Assembly: GCA_032164245.1 (NCBI GenBank)
Contig: JAVMKO010000003.1
Location: forward strand, 94,797,890 to 94,861,889
Source of the DNA: Sternotherus odoratus
Lineage: Eukaryota; Chordata; Testudines; Kinosternidae
DNA: 64,000 nucleotides
Reading direction: 5' to 3'
Part shown: positions 1-11,450 of the stretch, one piece after another
How the letters are laid out: each line of letters starts with the position of its first letter
How positions within the stretch are numbered: the first letter of the stretch is position 1
Notes under the pieces: generated by a model
Told to the model about the DNA's origin: nothing
Database searches by the model: none
What the model saw: the letters and a program-made list of their open reading frames with translations, nothing else
Translations under genes and position numbers: made by a program

Positions 1-78
1 CTCGCGACCCCTCGGGAGATGGCCCGCGACCCCCCAAGGGGTCGCAACCCACGGGTTGAGAACCCCTGGTCTAGAAGA
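1..78. mobile_element. hAT-type nonautonomous element, one end only
   Basis: Ends gggttgagaacccctgg, the typical inverted terminus of short hAT elements in sauropsids. The other end lies outside the window. The body carries repeated 'cgcgacccc' motifs. Confidence 0.55.
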
Positions 79-299
79 TGACGGTTCTTAATGAAGGGGG
101 GTTGGTAGGGTAACCCAGGCCATCCCACTCCACCAGGCTTCAGCTCAGGGCCCTGTAGGAATTACCAAATGTCCAGCACCCAGGAGAGCCTGATGTCTGC
201 TTCCCTGGGCTACTTCCTATCACTCTCGCTCGTCCAAGTCTTTGCACTCTGTTACAAATTAGTAAGAGCCAAAGTACCAGTTAAACTTTCAGTCCCGCT

Positions 300-545
300 G
301 GGCTAAGCAAGCAGGCCCTTCCTCTCCAGAAGATTCTTGTAGCACACTTCCTCAGGAGTTCTCAGGCAAGTCCTTCGTCCTGCCTTGCCAGTCTCCTTCT
401 GTGCTGTCTGGCTCCCTTGTAAACTTGACCTCCATCTAGATGGAGTATGCTTTGTGGTATGGCTGGGCGTGGTCGACTGAGCCCAGAGTTGCTCCTTAAC
501 TGCTTCAGTTCTTGTGCAGGGTTATACACTCCATCCCAGGCCTTT
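300..545 (+). mobile_element. LTR-like repeat fragment
   Basis: The run cccagagttgctccttaact, then 'gcttcagtt', matches a stretch at about 25574-25610, where it is followed by a terminal 'cccatcaca'. This looks like the 3' part of an old endogenous LTR. No internal coding region is attached. Confidence 0.35.
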
Positions 546-589
546 TCTACACACAAAAATGGTACCACTTTAACTATACCTCTATACTT

Positions 590-800
590 AAAGCATTACA
601 AGTCTGCTAACCTGGATGCAGTTATAGCACTATAAAGGTGCTTTATACAAGTGCGGCTATTCCTGCAGGGAAGGGGAATAAGCCACAGCACTATAAAACC
701 ACCTTTATTGCAGTATTTGTACCTAATTAATTATTGTGGTAGAAAAAGCACCCCCTAACTGAAATTATACCAGTATGCAATTGGTGTGTAGACAAGGCCT
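590..800. mobile_element. MITE-like interspersed repeat
   Basis: Ends with 'ggtgtgtagacaaggcc', a common terminus of short DNA transposons in turtles. Family not assigned; the left boundary is uncertain. Confidence 0.3.
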
Positions 801-1184
801 TCAAGGCTCTGGCACCAACACTCATAAGGCTCTAGCTGAATAAGCCTAAGGCTCAGTGGGTGGGTGAGGGGAAGCAACGAAAGGGAGGGCAACAATGAGT
901 CTCCTAATCTCCTGGGTCCCAGGCCCACACCCAAACTACTGCATCATCCAGCCTCTTGTCCTTGCCCCAGCTTGCTGTGAGACCTGGCAAATCATTTCCT
1001 TCCTTTGTGCTACAGTTTCCCCCCTCAGTGAGTTAGAGAGTTAATGGAAATAACACATATTTTAACAGTGAGGGTAATTAGGCTTTTTTTTTGTTGTTAA
1101 CCAAGTGTCATGGCGGTTCTCTAACACTGGCAATTTTTAAATCAAGGCTGGATATGCTGTGGTTTAAACAGGAATTATTATGGA

Positions 1185-1262
1185 CAAGTTCTATGGCCTG
1201 TGTTAGGAGGTCAAACTAGATGCTCACAGTGGTCCCTTTGGGTCTTAGAATCTATTTAATAG
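1185..1262 (+). mobile_element. CR1 LINE, extreme 3' tail
   Basis: Shows the CR1 3' tail: 'ggaggtcaaactagatg', then 'gtggtccctttgggtctta' and a terminal 'agaatctat'. 5'-truncated, non-coding. Confidence 0.7.
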
Positions 1263-1724
1263 TCACTGAAGGGTCTCTCCGACTGCAGACTTCACTAGGT
1301 TTACAGGAAGGCGTGAAACGCCTTGACCTCCCATTCATTCAGTTCTTTCCAGCACTTTCATCCTCCCCCCACCTCCTCCCATCTCCTCCCCCAGTCACCT
1401 GAGGCACGCAGAAGCAGGGGGTCTCTTTCTATAGACCTAAGAAAGTACACAGGGACAGGAGACTAAAGAAAAGGAAATTGGGAGGAATTCCCCCTCCCTT
1501 CCTGTGAAGCTCCGCAGGTCCCAAGGCAGGGAGAAGTCCCTTGTGAGCCATTTAACGGAGTCATTTTTCCATTGACAAGCCTCCCTAGTGAACAGGTTAC
1601 ATTACAGTGCAAGGAAGAGGACTTAGGGCCTTCTATTAAAAATGAAAGCCTCATTCTCCATTGTCCATTGACATAGCATAGTCCATTGACATAGCAAACT
1701 ACAGACTCTAGAGCTGTCCTCACC

Positions 1725-1968
1725 AAGGCAGTGTGTGCAGTGGATAGGCCCTATAGGGCATTGGCCTGAGAGTGAGTAGGTAGGGGAGAGAGCTCAGCCC
1801 GGCCCCGGCTTGGGAATGCAGGGTCCCGCGGCTTGCCACGCTCAGCCTGGCACCCGGGGCCAGGAGCACAAGGCCACTGGCAACGCTCCCCCGGCCCAAG
1901 CTCGTGGACCAGCTAAAAATGGCCAGCGGCTGCATATGGCCTGTGGGCCACAGTTTACCCACCCCTGT
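1725..1968. mobile_element. hAT-type element, 3' part
   Basis: Ends 'gtgggccacagtttacccac' followed by 'ccctg', the inverted counterpart of the 'caggggtgggcaaa' start seen at 9786. GC-rich body; its open frames are not genes. Confidence 0.55.
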
Positions 1969-2167
1969 TTTAATCACTCACCTGTGTTCTGTTTTTTGGG
2001 GGGCAGGGAAGGGGGGCAAGGTTATTTTTGGTATAAGTGACCCAAAAAATGTAGAATTTTGAAACACTGATGAATCTGTTTTCAGGGCATTGCAATTTAC
2101 CAACATGTTGTCTGACTCATTTCAAGTTTCAGAAAAATTCTATCTAAGCCCCAGGTCTAACTTACTG

Positions 2168-2600
2168 AACATAAGAATGGCCCTACTGGGTCAGACCAAA
2201 GGTCTATTTAGCCCAGTATCATATCTTCCAACAGTAGCAAGTTCCAGGTGCCCAGAGGGAATGAACAGAACAGGTAATCATCAAGTGATTCACCCTCTGT
2301 CGCATATTCCCAGCTTCTGGCAAACAGAGGCTAGGGACACTATCCCTGTCGATCTTGGCTAATAGCCATTAATGGACCTATCCTCCATGAATTTTATCTA
2401 GTTCTTTTTTTAACCCTGTTATAGTCTTGGTCTTCACAACATCCTGTGGCAAGGAGTTCCACAGATTGACTGTGCATTGTGTGAAGAAATACTTCCTTTT
2501 ATTTGTTTTAAACCTGCTGCCCATTAATTTCATTTGGTGACCCCCTACTTCTTGTGTTATGAGAAATAGTAAACAACACTTCCTTATCTACTTACTCTTC
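2168..2600 (-). mobile_element. CR1 LINE fragment, antisense
   Basis: Contains the abundant turtle CR1 stretch 'aagaatggccctactgggtc' through 'ggcaaggagttccacagatt' and 'gagaaatagtaaacaacact', reverse-oriented. Degenerate. Confidence 0.75.
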
Positions 2601-3324
2601 ACCAGATTTTACAGACCTGATATGATATGACCTCTCTGCCCACCAGGAGCACCACTGGCTTCAGGGCAATTGGAGGGGTTTGCTGTCACCCCATCAATAT
2701 TGTATTGGTGTCTAGTGAAGAGTTTTCATTGAAAGGGTGAGATCTCTGTGGCATTTTAAATAGTTTGAATGGCATGTTGTAGTCTATAATCTCAAGAAGA
2801 TATAAGATTGTTTATTCTTTGCTCCTCTTTTTATGAATGCTAATGATATTTTCCTTCTACAGATTTCCCTTGAGCTCAGTAAACGGCATATTTACATTAT
2901 GTTTCTATGTTTATAGACATTCACTTTATTACAACTTAAGAATTATCTCAAGAATGAAAATATAATCACACTGACCTTAAAACTAATGTGTTTATTGGAA
3001 TTACTATTGGTAGGCTTTAAGTATGTTCACCTTGTTCTAGAAAATGGGCTTAAAGAAAATGCCATCCTCATTAGAGTTTTGTGGCCTGCAGCCTAGTAGA
3101 GAGATCCGTGTGACAATTAATGTACATCAATTTAAGGTAAATGAAAAGACAGACTATAACTAGCTAAGTTGTGTTGCAAAGTGACCCGAAAACACCCAAA
3201 TGAGGTTAGAACTAGAAAATTTGTTATTTCCCTCCCTATTAAAAGTTTCCTTACCAGAACGTCTGTGAACTATTGTTTGTTCTGACAGGTGTTGTTTTCT
3301 ATTCTCCTTTAAAACAATAGAATA

Positions 3325-4262
3325 ATAGAAATGTAGGTCTGGAAGTAGTCCAGCCTCCTGTACTGAGTTAGTACCAAGTATACCATTCTGACAGGTGTTT
3401 ATTTAGCCTCCTTTTAAAAACCTCCAATGATGAGGTTTCCTCAACCTCCCTTAGAAGCCTATTCCAGTACTTAACTGTCCTTATATATATATATCTTACC
3501 TAAATTTCCCTTGCTGCAGATTAAGCCCACTACTTCTTGTTGTACTTTCAGTGAACATAGAGAGCAATTGATAACCATACTTTTTCTAACAGCACTTAAC
3601 ATGTCTGAAGACTGTTATCAGGTCCCCCCTCAGTCTTCTTTTCTCAGGACTAAACATGTCCAGTGTTTTTAACCCTTCCTCATAGGTCAAGTTTCTAAAA
3701 CTTTTATAATTTTTATTGCTGTCCTCTAGACTCTCTCCAGTTTGTCCACAGTTTTCTTAAAGTGTGATGCCCAGAACTGCATACGGTACTCCAACTGCAA
3801 CCTCCCCAGTAATTAGACAATTACCTCCTGTGCCTTACACACAATATTTCTAATAAATCCCAGAATGATATTAGCCTTTTTTGTAGCTGCATCACATTGT
3901 TGACTCAGATCCAATTTGTGATTCACTATAATCCCAAAATGCTTTTCAGTGGTAGTACAGTCTAGCCAGTGATTCCTCATTTTGTGTTTGTATACTTGAT
4001 TTTTCCTTCCTAATTGTAGTACTTTGTCTTTACTGAATTTCATCTTGTTGATTTCAGACCAATTCTCCAATTTGTTAAGGTTGTTTTGAATTCTAATCCT
4101 GCCCTCCAAAGTGTTAGCAACCTCTCCCAGCTGGGTGACATCTGCAAATTTTATAGGCATATTCTCTCCATTATTCAAATGATTAATGAAAAAATTAACT
4201 ACCAGACCCAGGAAAGATCCATGTGGGTTCTGACTAGATAGTCCCCCCACTGTGCTGTGGCA
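3325..4262 (-). mobile_element. CR1 LINE with reverse transcriptase remnant
   Basis: On the minus strand an open stretch (4250-3813) reads like the end of the CR1 reverse transcriptase: a FADV variant of the FADD active-site box, TLEGRIRIQNNLNKLENW, QQCDAATKKANIILGFIR. The flank (3800-3325) matches the CR1 segment after RT. 5'-truncated and decayed. Confidence 0.85.
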
Positions 4263-4264
4263 TC

Positions 4265-4598
4265 ATCAGGGATACTATTCTGCTAATTACAGAAATAGTT
4301 TCTCCTCTCTCCACGTTCACACCCCCTTCCCCATTCAAATGCTAGAAGAATAACCCACCCTCCCTGATCGGAGATAACAAGCTGGTTCAGCCTAATTGGA
4401 CTAACCTTTTTACCTCCCACCTGGTTCTTGCCTACTTTTCTATACCTGCCTCTGGACACTTCCACTGCTTGCATCCAACGAAGTGGGTATTAGCCCACGA
4501 AAGCTTATGCTTCAAAACTTTATAGTTAGTCTTTAAGGTGCCACAGGACTTTGTTACCTCTGCTATTACAGACTAACACGGCCACCTCTCTGATTCTA
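4265..4598 (+). mobile_element. Penelope-like element, 3' end with hammerhead-like motif
   Basis: Reads 'gaagtgggtattagcccacg' and 'aaagcttatgcttc' at about 4480-4514, then 'ctttaaggtgccacaggact' and 'gactaacacgg'. It matches the inverse of the copy at 55167-55690. Penelope-like elements are known to carry hammerhead ribozymes in their terminal repeats. Here the CUGANGA box reads CCAACGA, so it is probably inactive. Confidence 0.65.
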
Positions 4599-4599
4599 G

Positions 4600-6108
4600 G
4601 AAGGATTGTGTCCCAAGGATCCTTTGGGATGTGTCAGGACTGTTCTGCAGGCCAGTGTGGATGAGGGTTGAGAGCCAGGCCCTGCCTTCTCCCAACCCGC
4701 TTTGGGGTGATGTGTGTCCATACGGCGTATGAATGAAAAAGTGATTGCATTCGCCTAAGTGTAAGGACTGAGATTATATCTGGCCTTAAAGTGGTGGTGG
4801 GGTCTCCTTGCACTCCCCCTCTTTCTGCACATCTGTGCAACAACCAGTCACAATCTGGCCCTGAGGGTAAAAAAAACATTAGGCAGTTTGGGGTATTTGA
4901 ACCTAGCAGTTACACGTGGTCCACTTTTAGAGAATTCTCTATAAAGACATTTTATGGCAGTAGAAGAGTACAGACAGTGAACTTTTTAGCTACAATTGAT
5001 CTATGCCTTTTTAATGCCAAGTGCTGTACAAGAAAAATGATTCTGTGAGTTAAGATGCTATCGTCAACATCCCAGAAAAACTCTTAAGTTGCATAATGGA
5101 AAAACTGTGACGAATAAATGCTGGAGGTCTCTGATCTGGCCACTGGGTGCCGCTTTTGTTCCATGTTAAGTGAACGCTACAGTCTTCACTGGTGAACAAA
5201 ACATTTAAGTAACTACAGCTAGTGGAGTCAGACTGCCAGAATATTAACATTGTATCTGGAAATAAAAGCAGAAAGTCAGTGAAACAAGCTAACAGTGAAG
5301 AATTAAGGCTAATGTACTAAGCAAAATTGAAAGTATAAATCCTGACTAACAAACCTGAAAAATAAATGTAGTTCAAATACATGACTAGATAGGTTGTTAA
5401 TCATAGCTCTTCTAGATTTTGGAAGCTTTCAAGTTAGGCCAAAATTTACATTTTGCTAAAAAGGAGCAGGAGGAGTGCTTACAAAACCTAATTTAAATAG
5501 AAAGGATTTTATGACATTTTAAAATTTTAGTGCAAAGGTTGTTAAGTTTTGTTTTGAATTATAATGTAATTCTGGATCCCAAAACATATCAGCACTTTGC
5601 TAGTGATGAGAATTAGAAAGTGAAGTGTAAAAAATAAGTACACAGTATAAATAATGATAAGGTATTATACAAGTTTTTATACACCAAGGTGGTTTCCTCA
5701 GAAATATATGAGGTTTCTTTAAAGATATTGGACCAGCTACTCAGACAGTATAATGTTCCATTAAAGTCAATGGACCTATGCTGATTTACACATCAGCTAC
5801 ACTGATTTATTTGTTAAAACCTTGACAGTGTTTAACTCTTAAATAAAAACCCTTATCTTAAAATTCTTAAAAATATCACTGCATTGCTGTAGTTAACAAT
5901 CTGACCTTTTAAAGACAGATCGCAGTGCACTGTGACTCAAAGATTCAGCTAGGTGGTGATAAACTAATATAATTCTGACTATTCATCTGACAAAGCCTTG
6001 TCTGAAAACTTGAAACACACAACGCTCCCTAAACTGGTTGTGGAGATGGCTAGTCAGCCTTGTAGGCTGAGTAAACACTGTTCAAAATTGGTTTTAAAAA
6101 TTGTATTT
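4600..6108. other. No feature recognised
   Basis: AT-rich 3'-flanking DNA of NOX3. No coding exon or clear repeat boundary was seen. Open frames here are short and without similarity. Confidence 0.4.
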
Positions 6109-6109
6109 C

Positions 6110-6360
6110 AAGAATTGTTGTTATTATTATTATTATTATTATCTGTATTGTGGTAGCATGAAGGAGCCTAAGTCATGGACGAAGACCGCATTGTGCTAGG
6201 GGCTGTACAGAGCCAAATTATGGTCTATGCTCCAAAGAGCTTCCAATCAAAGTGTAGCACAGGAGACAACAGATGGATAGAAACAGATTGTAGTAGAGTA
6301 CAAGGGAAACAATGAGACAATATTAGTCAGTATGATAGGCAGTGGTCTCCACCCACCAGA
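6110..6360 (-). mobile_element. L3/CR1-clade LINE-derived repeat, antisense
   Basis: Starts with a (TTA)n run at 6118-6141 and reads 'catggacgaagaccgcattg', 'tgtgctaggggctgtacaga' and 'acaatgagacaatattag'. The same family recurs at 6715, 42950 (opposite strand) and 62640. The clade is my best judgement. Confidence 0.5.
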
Positions 6361-6714
6361 GGCGTTACAACATTATCAAAACACTTCATTTTATTTTTTT
6401 TCCTAAATGAAAACTGAAGTCAACGTAGTTTTGAAACAATTTGACAAATTGGCATTTTTTATTAAAAGTTTCTGACCTGTACTAAGAGAAAATATGAGAG
6501 TCCTAGAAATTAGAGGTGGAAATTACAGGTTTATTGGGAGTGAGTACAGGGGTTGCATCCTAAGATTTATTCTGGAGTTTGTCTATTGGTAATAACTCAA
6601 GAAATCATGCTTCTGACAATTCCTGATTAGAATATTTTCTCTTATTTTTTAGCCTAAAGTGTCCTTTTCTCAGTTTCATTCATTTCCCCTCATTATATTT
6701 CTTGGATCATCGTT

Positions 6715-7380
6715 AAGTTATTATTTATTATTTGTGTTACCATAGCACACAGGAGTTCTACTCATGGAGCAAGACCCGATTGTGCTAGGTACGGTACAAA
6801 TACAAAAAAAAAAAATGTTCCCTGTCCCAGAAAGTTGACAATCTAACTATAAAACAAGAGACAACAGAAGGATACAGACAGGCAGGACAGGAGAAGGAAA
6901 CTATGAGACAATCTTGGTCAGCATGACAGGCAGTGGGCTCAGCACACAAGCAGCATAATTGTTGTCAAGTTTTTTGTAGGCATCATAGTAAAGTACGTGT
7001 AAGGAGGAATTTGAAGGAGGAAGATGAGGTTGCTTAGATAATGAGGTAGCTCTTTGGATGTTTATGAGGAGCTTGTAGCAAGCACGAGGTGCAGTATGAG
7101 AGAAAGCACTAAGGCTCTTGTTTGAAAATTTAACAACTAGAAACTAGAGGCTGGCTTCATTGGTTAATAGGAGGCAGGAGTCAACATTTGATTAGTGGAT
7201 GAGAGTTGATAGGTATGGTAGTAGTGATAGGCTGTGAAGGGCCTTGGAGAGAAGAGAAGCAGTTTACGTTTGATGCACTAGAGAAGAAAGAACCAGTGGA
7301 AGGATGAAAAGAGAGATGACAGTACTCAAAGCGACAGCTAGGAAAATGATCTTTGCAGCAGCTCTTAGAATGCATATGAG
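6715..7380 (-). mobile_element. L3/CR1-clade LINE-derived repeat, longer copy
   Basis: Reads 'gagcaagacccgattgtgct', 'tcagcatgacaggcagtggg', 'gttgtcaagttttttgtagg' and 'aggctgtgaagggccttgga'. It extends the family seen at 6110 by about 400 bp. No intact coding frame. Confidence 0.5.
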
Positions 7381-7399
7381 TGAGGCAAGATCAAATTTT

Positions 7400-7575
7400 T
7401 CCAGTCCAATTGAAAGTGTATGGCACCTCGGCTTCTAAGTGAAATAAGCACTTTTGAAAATGGGATGTAGACCCATATCCTCAAATGTATTCAGGTGCCT
7501 AATTCCTATTGATTTAAATAGGAGTTGGGGAACAAAATACCTTTGAGGATCTGGGCCTTGCGTACTTTTGAAAAT
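7400..7575. repeat. Unclassified interspersed repeat with 'gaggatctgggcc' motif
   Basis: Contains a short palindrome around 'aattcctattgatttaaataggagtt' neighbours and ends 'tttgaggatctgggcc'. Related motifs occur near 10340-10480, 14160-14220 and 20575-20770. Confidence 0.35.
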
Positions 7576-7579
7576 TTTA

Positions 7580-8885
7580 CCCTTTGTACTCTCATGTACT
7601 GGGGAAAACTCCTGTAATAAATATTACAAATATTAATATGACTCAACTGATAACCGTCCAATAAAAAGTTACTAGCAGGTCTTGTTTCATAGTCAACTAT
7701 ATTTAATAGGAATGCAAATAAACTAAAATTACATGGCATCTCAATTTTTGATCACTTCCCAATTTAAAACCATTTTGCACAAATGTAAAGGTAGTTTTCA
7801 AACACTTCAGCTACAAATTCCCTAGGGAAACAATCTTTTTCCTATTCTTCCCGGTAGAGGAATGTGCTCTTGTTTTTTATTTTAGTATTGTTCCAGATGG
7901 CAGTATGATTCCATAATTTTGATTAAAAAATTGATCAGTTTGGTCTGCCTTGTCCAAACTTCATCATTATACTTTAATATTAGGATACTGGACCTTTTCA
8001 TTGGCGCAGCTATGCAGGATTGAACTGGCAAAGATTCCATTTCTAGAGCTTCGAAATGTATCCAAGTAAGAAGTGGCTCAGTAGGTAAAAGAAAAAGAGG
8101 CAATTGTGAAAAATATGTTGAAAAATATGTTGCAAGATAATATAATTCGCTATAATTTGGAAACCTTATGTCACCTTTTGTTTTTATGAGCAGCTAATTT
8201 TTCTGTTTAAATTCTTGGTCTTTCCCCTTACCATAGAAGGATCTGAATCATGTTTTGAATCCTTTAAAAGTGACTGGGTGGAATTTTAAGTGGCAGCATA
8301 CTAAAAATTAATTTATCTGTGGAACTACTATCATTTTGATGGTTCGGGTTCAACCCTACAGTGAGAGCATCAATTAGCTCCAGTTCATGAAGCAAGCTTT
8401 CAGTAACTGGATTCCCAGATTGATAATGTCTCACAGCAGAGTTTCCAATACTCTGTTGAACAGTTTGCCCAAGTGCATCATGACTTTGGCAGTCAGTGGA
8501 ATTTAATTTATGTAGTAAAGTATGAGGGCAGATTTGGACAAGAGAAGTTCTTTACTTTTTGCAAATTTACTTTATAGACAGAGAATTTTGAAAATGAATT
8601 GATCGCTTTTCTCAGATGAACTTTGGATTTCTTTGTGTAAACTAACACTAATCGAGAGAAGTAAGATATCACCTCCATAGAAAAGTGCCCATGTTCATCC
8701 ATCCCATTGCAACTACCGTTTTCTGATCACTTCTTAAAGAAGTAAAATTTGCTAAAAACGCCCCCATTAATTGTATAGAAAATAGTGAGTGGAATGAGGA
8801 AGGATGAATTTACTGATGTAAATAACAGTATCACAGATACAGCATTAAATATACTTTCAAGGGAGGACAATAACAAAATATCATC
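7580..8885. other. No feature recognised
   Basis: AT-rich sequence without identifiable coding similarity or repeat termini. Confidence 0.35.
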
Positions 8886-8887
8886 AG

Positions 8888-9180
8888 ATGGCAGTTATAC
8901 ACTCATTAGCGTGGATTTCTACACAGCCAATAACAGAGGTGATAAAGAATCAGGATGACCACTTCAAACCTGGTTCAGATAGCATTTATATTGAGCTGTT
9001 AAAGGAGACTAGACAAGAGATGAACAGATCTGCGTCTGTAATCTTAGAAAATTCTTTAAGTATGACTGAGGTAAGAGAAGTCTGAAAGCAAGGAAATGCA
9101 TTGCAGTATCAAGAGTCATAAAGGGGATAAGTGCATCCCAGGAAACCAAAGTAGAACATTATTTATTTACTTAACTCTAT
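8888..9180 (+). mobile_element. LINE reverse transcriptase remnant
   Basis: The frame from 8888 resembles the 'sPGpDGIhprvLKElaeei..iFe.Sl..GeVPedWk.anv' region of LINE reverse transcriptases: KPGSDSIYIELLKETRQEMN, then ENSLSMTEVREV and a stop. In-frame continuation beyond the stop (SHKGDKCIPGNQ in another frame) matches the following KKGDPGNYRP box. A decayed, frameshifted CR1-like fragment. Confidence 0.5.
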
Positions 9181-9785
9181 TCTTTGCCATTGTATATTCT
9201 CTACATGAAATATTTAAAAAGAGTCTTTCATCCTGTGGAAAAGTCTCTGATCTACCATACATAAACATTAAACCTACCCTGATAGTGCTGTGCTCTGAAG
9301 CACAGGGTCTGATCCTGCTACCATTTAAGCCACCAGTAGCTGGAAGTAGCAGCAGGCACAGAGTCTTGTTTCTCTTCTCTCATGAGGGTAAAGAGTGCCA
9401 GGACAAAAATCCATGCTCAGGTGTTTGTATAATATTGCTTATTAAAGACTTTTTTAAAAGCCCTGTTTCTTTCTCTCCCCATCACGGTTGTTCATTTTTA
9501 ACCCACTTTGTAATATTCTAAAACTATTTGTCTCTCTATATATCTTATTTTAACTCATAATCTCACTTAGAATTCAGCCCATTTTTAATAATTAAATAGA
9601 GCTTGTTTGATGTCAATAAAAGTTCTGTGTATTTCTCTCAGTTACTTTACTGAAGAAATCTACTGTATGTTACAGCATCTACTTGGCATGTAGGCATTTT
9701 GTCATATACGTACATCTATTTATTAGGAATCCAAAATATTTGCCATTAAAAACATCTTAGCCGCTGGGGTAAGAATAGATTAGGT

Positions 9786-10206
9786 CAGGGGTGGGCAAAA
9801 TGTTTGGCCCGAGGGCCATATCGGGGTTCAAAATTCTGCGGAGAACCATGTAGGGAAGGCTGTGCCTCCCCAAACAGCCTGGCTCCACCCCCTTTCTGAC
9901 CTTCACTCACTTCCTTCCCCCTGACTGCCCCCCTCAGAACCTCCGACCAATCCAACCCCCCCTCCTTGTCCCCGATTGTCCCCTCTGGAGACCCCCCCCT
10001 AACTGCCCACCCCCATATTTAAGCCCCCTGCTCATTGTCCCCCTGACTGCCCCGACCCCTAGCCACACCCCGCCCCCAGACTCTTACACCCTATCCAACG
10101 CCCCTGTTCCCCATCCCCTGACCACCCCCGAGACCCTCTGGCCCTTATCCAACCTGGCCCTGGCCCCCTTACCTCACCGCCAGACACACTGCCACGCTGA
10201 TCTGCC
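9786..10206. mobile_element. hAT-type nonautonomous element
   Basis: Starts 'caggggtgggcaaaatgttt' and continues as a C-rich body of 'cccctgactgcccc'-like units, typical of a hAT MITE. The right end was not resolved. Confidence 0.5.
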
Positions 10207-10329
10207 GGAGCGTGTTGTAAGTGCTATCCACATACACCAATGATGGCTAAAAGATGTTTATTTATGTGATGACAGGGGAAAATGTACCGGAAGTTGTATT
10301 TCCTTCATTCTTTTCTCTGCCGCACTCTA

Positions 10330-10500
10330 CAAAGGTATTAGGCCAACATTTTCAAATGTAGGTGCCTAAATTGAAGGTATTCAATCATCTCTGAAAACTA
10401 AGATTACCTAAAGTATTTAAATATGGTCCTAACTGTGTAACTTTAGGCATCCAAGTTTTCAGATTTTGGCCTTTAATATTAAAGAATAAAATTCTAGATA
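10330..10500. repeat. Unclassified interspersed repeat
   Basis: Shares the 'aggtgcctaaatt' and 'tttaggcatccaagttttca' style motifs with 20575-20770. Confidence 0.25.
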
Positions 10501-10744
10501 AGCAGTCACGAAGGACTAGAGATGGTCCAGTGACCCAATAAAAGTATCATTTGGATCAGAGCTCAGATCCCAACCCTGAGCCCCGTCTCTACAGCAACCC
10601 CTATGACTATAAGAATATGTCTAAACTTTATGCTAGAGGTGTATGTTCCAGCCTGGGGAGACATACCTGTATTAGCTCTGATCAAACTAAAAAAGTAAGA
10701 GTATAGCTGCAGTTGCGTGAGCAGGAAGATGGGCTAGCCATCAG

Positions 10745-11450
10745 AATAGGTACCTGTGTGAGATGCAAGGCACATACTCATGGTGGCTGGCCCTTCCCGC
10801 CACTCATGCTGTCAGGGCTACACTCTATTTTTAGAATGCTCCATTTTTAGTCATGCCTCCTTGTCCTTGTTGGACCTGCTCCCAGTGGAAGGAGCATTCA
10901 AAAGGAGAAACTCAGCTCAGCCTGGGCTGACTGAGGAGGAGAGTGGTTGTGTGAAAAAGCCTCCTGCCAGGAAGACACTGGGACTCCAAGCCGCTGGGGC
11001 CTACCTGAGCTGCAGGAAGTGAGTTGGTTACAGGAACCAAAGGGGATGACTTGCTGTTACCAGTGGAGGAGCTGCCGGAGGCAGAGCAGAGGGAGCACAA
11101 GAGATAACCTGTGTCTAACTCTGGAGGAACTGGGATGGGGGTAGGAAGTGACCCAGGGAACATGCTTGGGAATATTTGGACCCGAACCCTGTGTCCGGGC
11201 ATCTGGTTTTGAAGAGCCCTGGGTCGGAACTTGGTGGAATAATCTGCGCTTGGGTTCCCCTACCCTCACCATTCTCGCCACTGGGTGATATTACCGTTAG
11301 GTGAAACGGTCTCTTGGACTCTTGCCACTGGCTGATACGGTCTCTGTGATATCGTCACTAGGCAAAGCAGCCACTGGAATCCCCACTATTGGACATTATA
11401 TCCCAGATCATCATTACTGGGCAGTGTTGTCATCTTGGTACACCCAATCA
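10745..11450. mobile_element. LTR-like repeat, tentative
   Basis: GC-richer than its surroundings. It contains an imperfect tandem around 'gccactgggtgatat', 'gccactggctgatacgg' and 'gtcactaggcaaagc' (11277-11360). It resembles LTR sequence of old sauropsid retroelements, but no termini or coding were identified. Confidence 0.3.

Noticed and set aside
9096..9521. 141-residue open frame
   Set aside because: No recognisable domain, atypical composition, and it overlaps a LINE remnant in a different frame; chance.
11277..11360. CRISPR-like repeats
   Set aside because: Only imperfect tandem copies in LTR-like eukaryotic DNA; no regular spacers.
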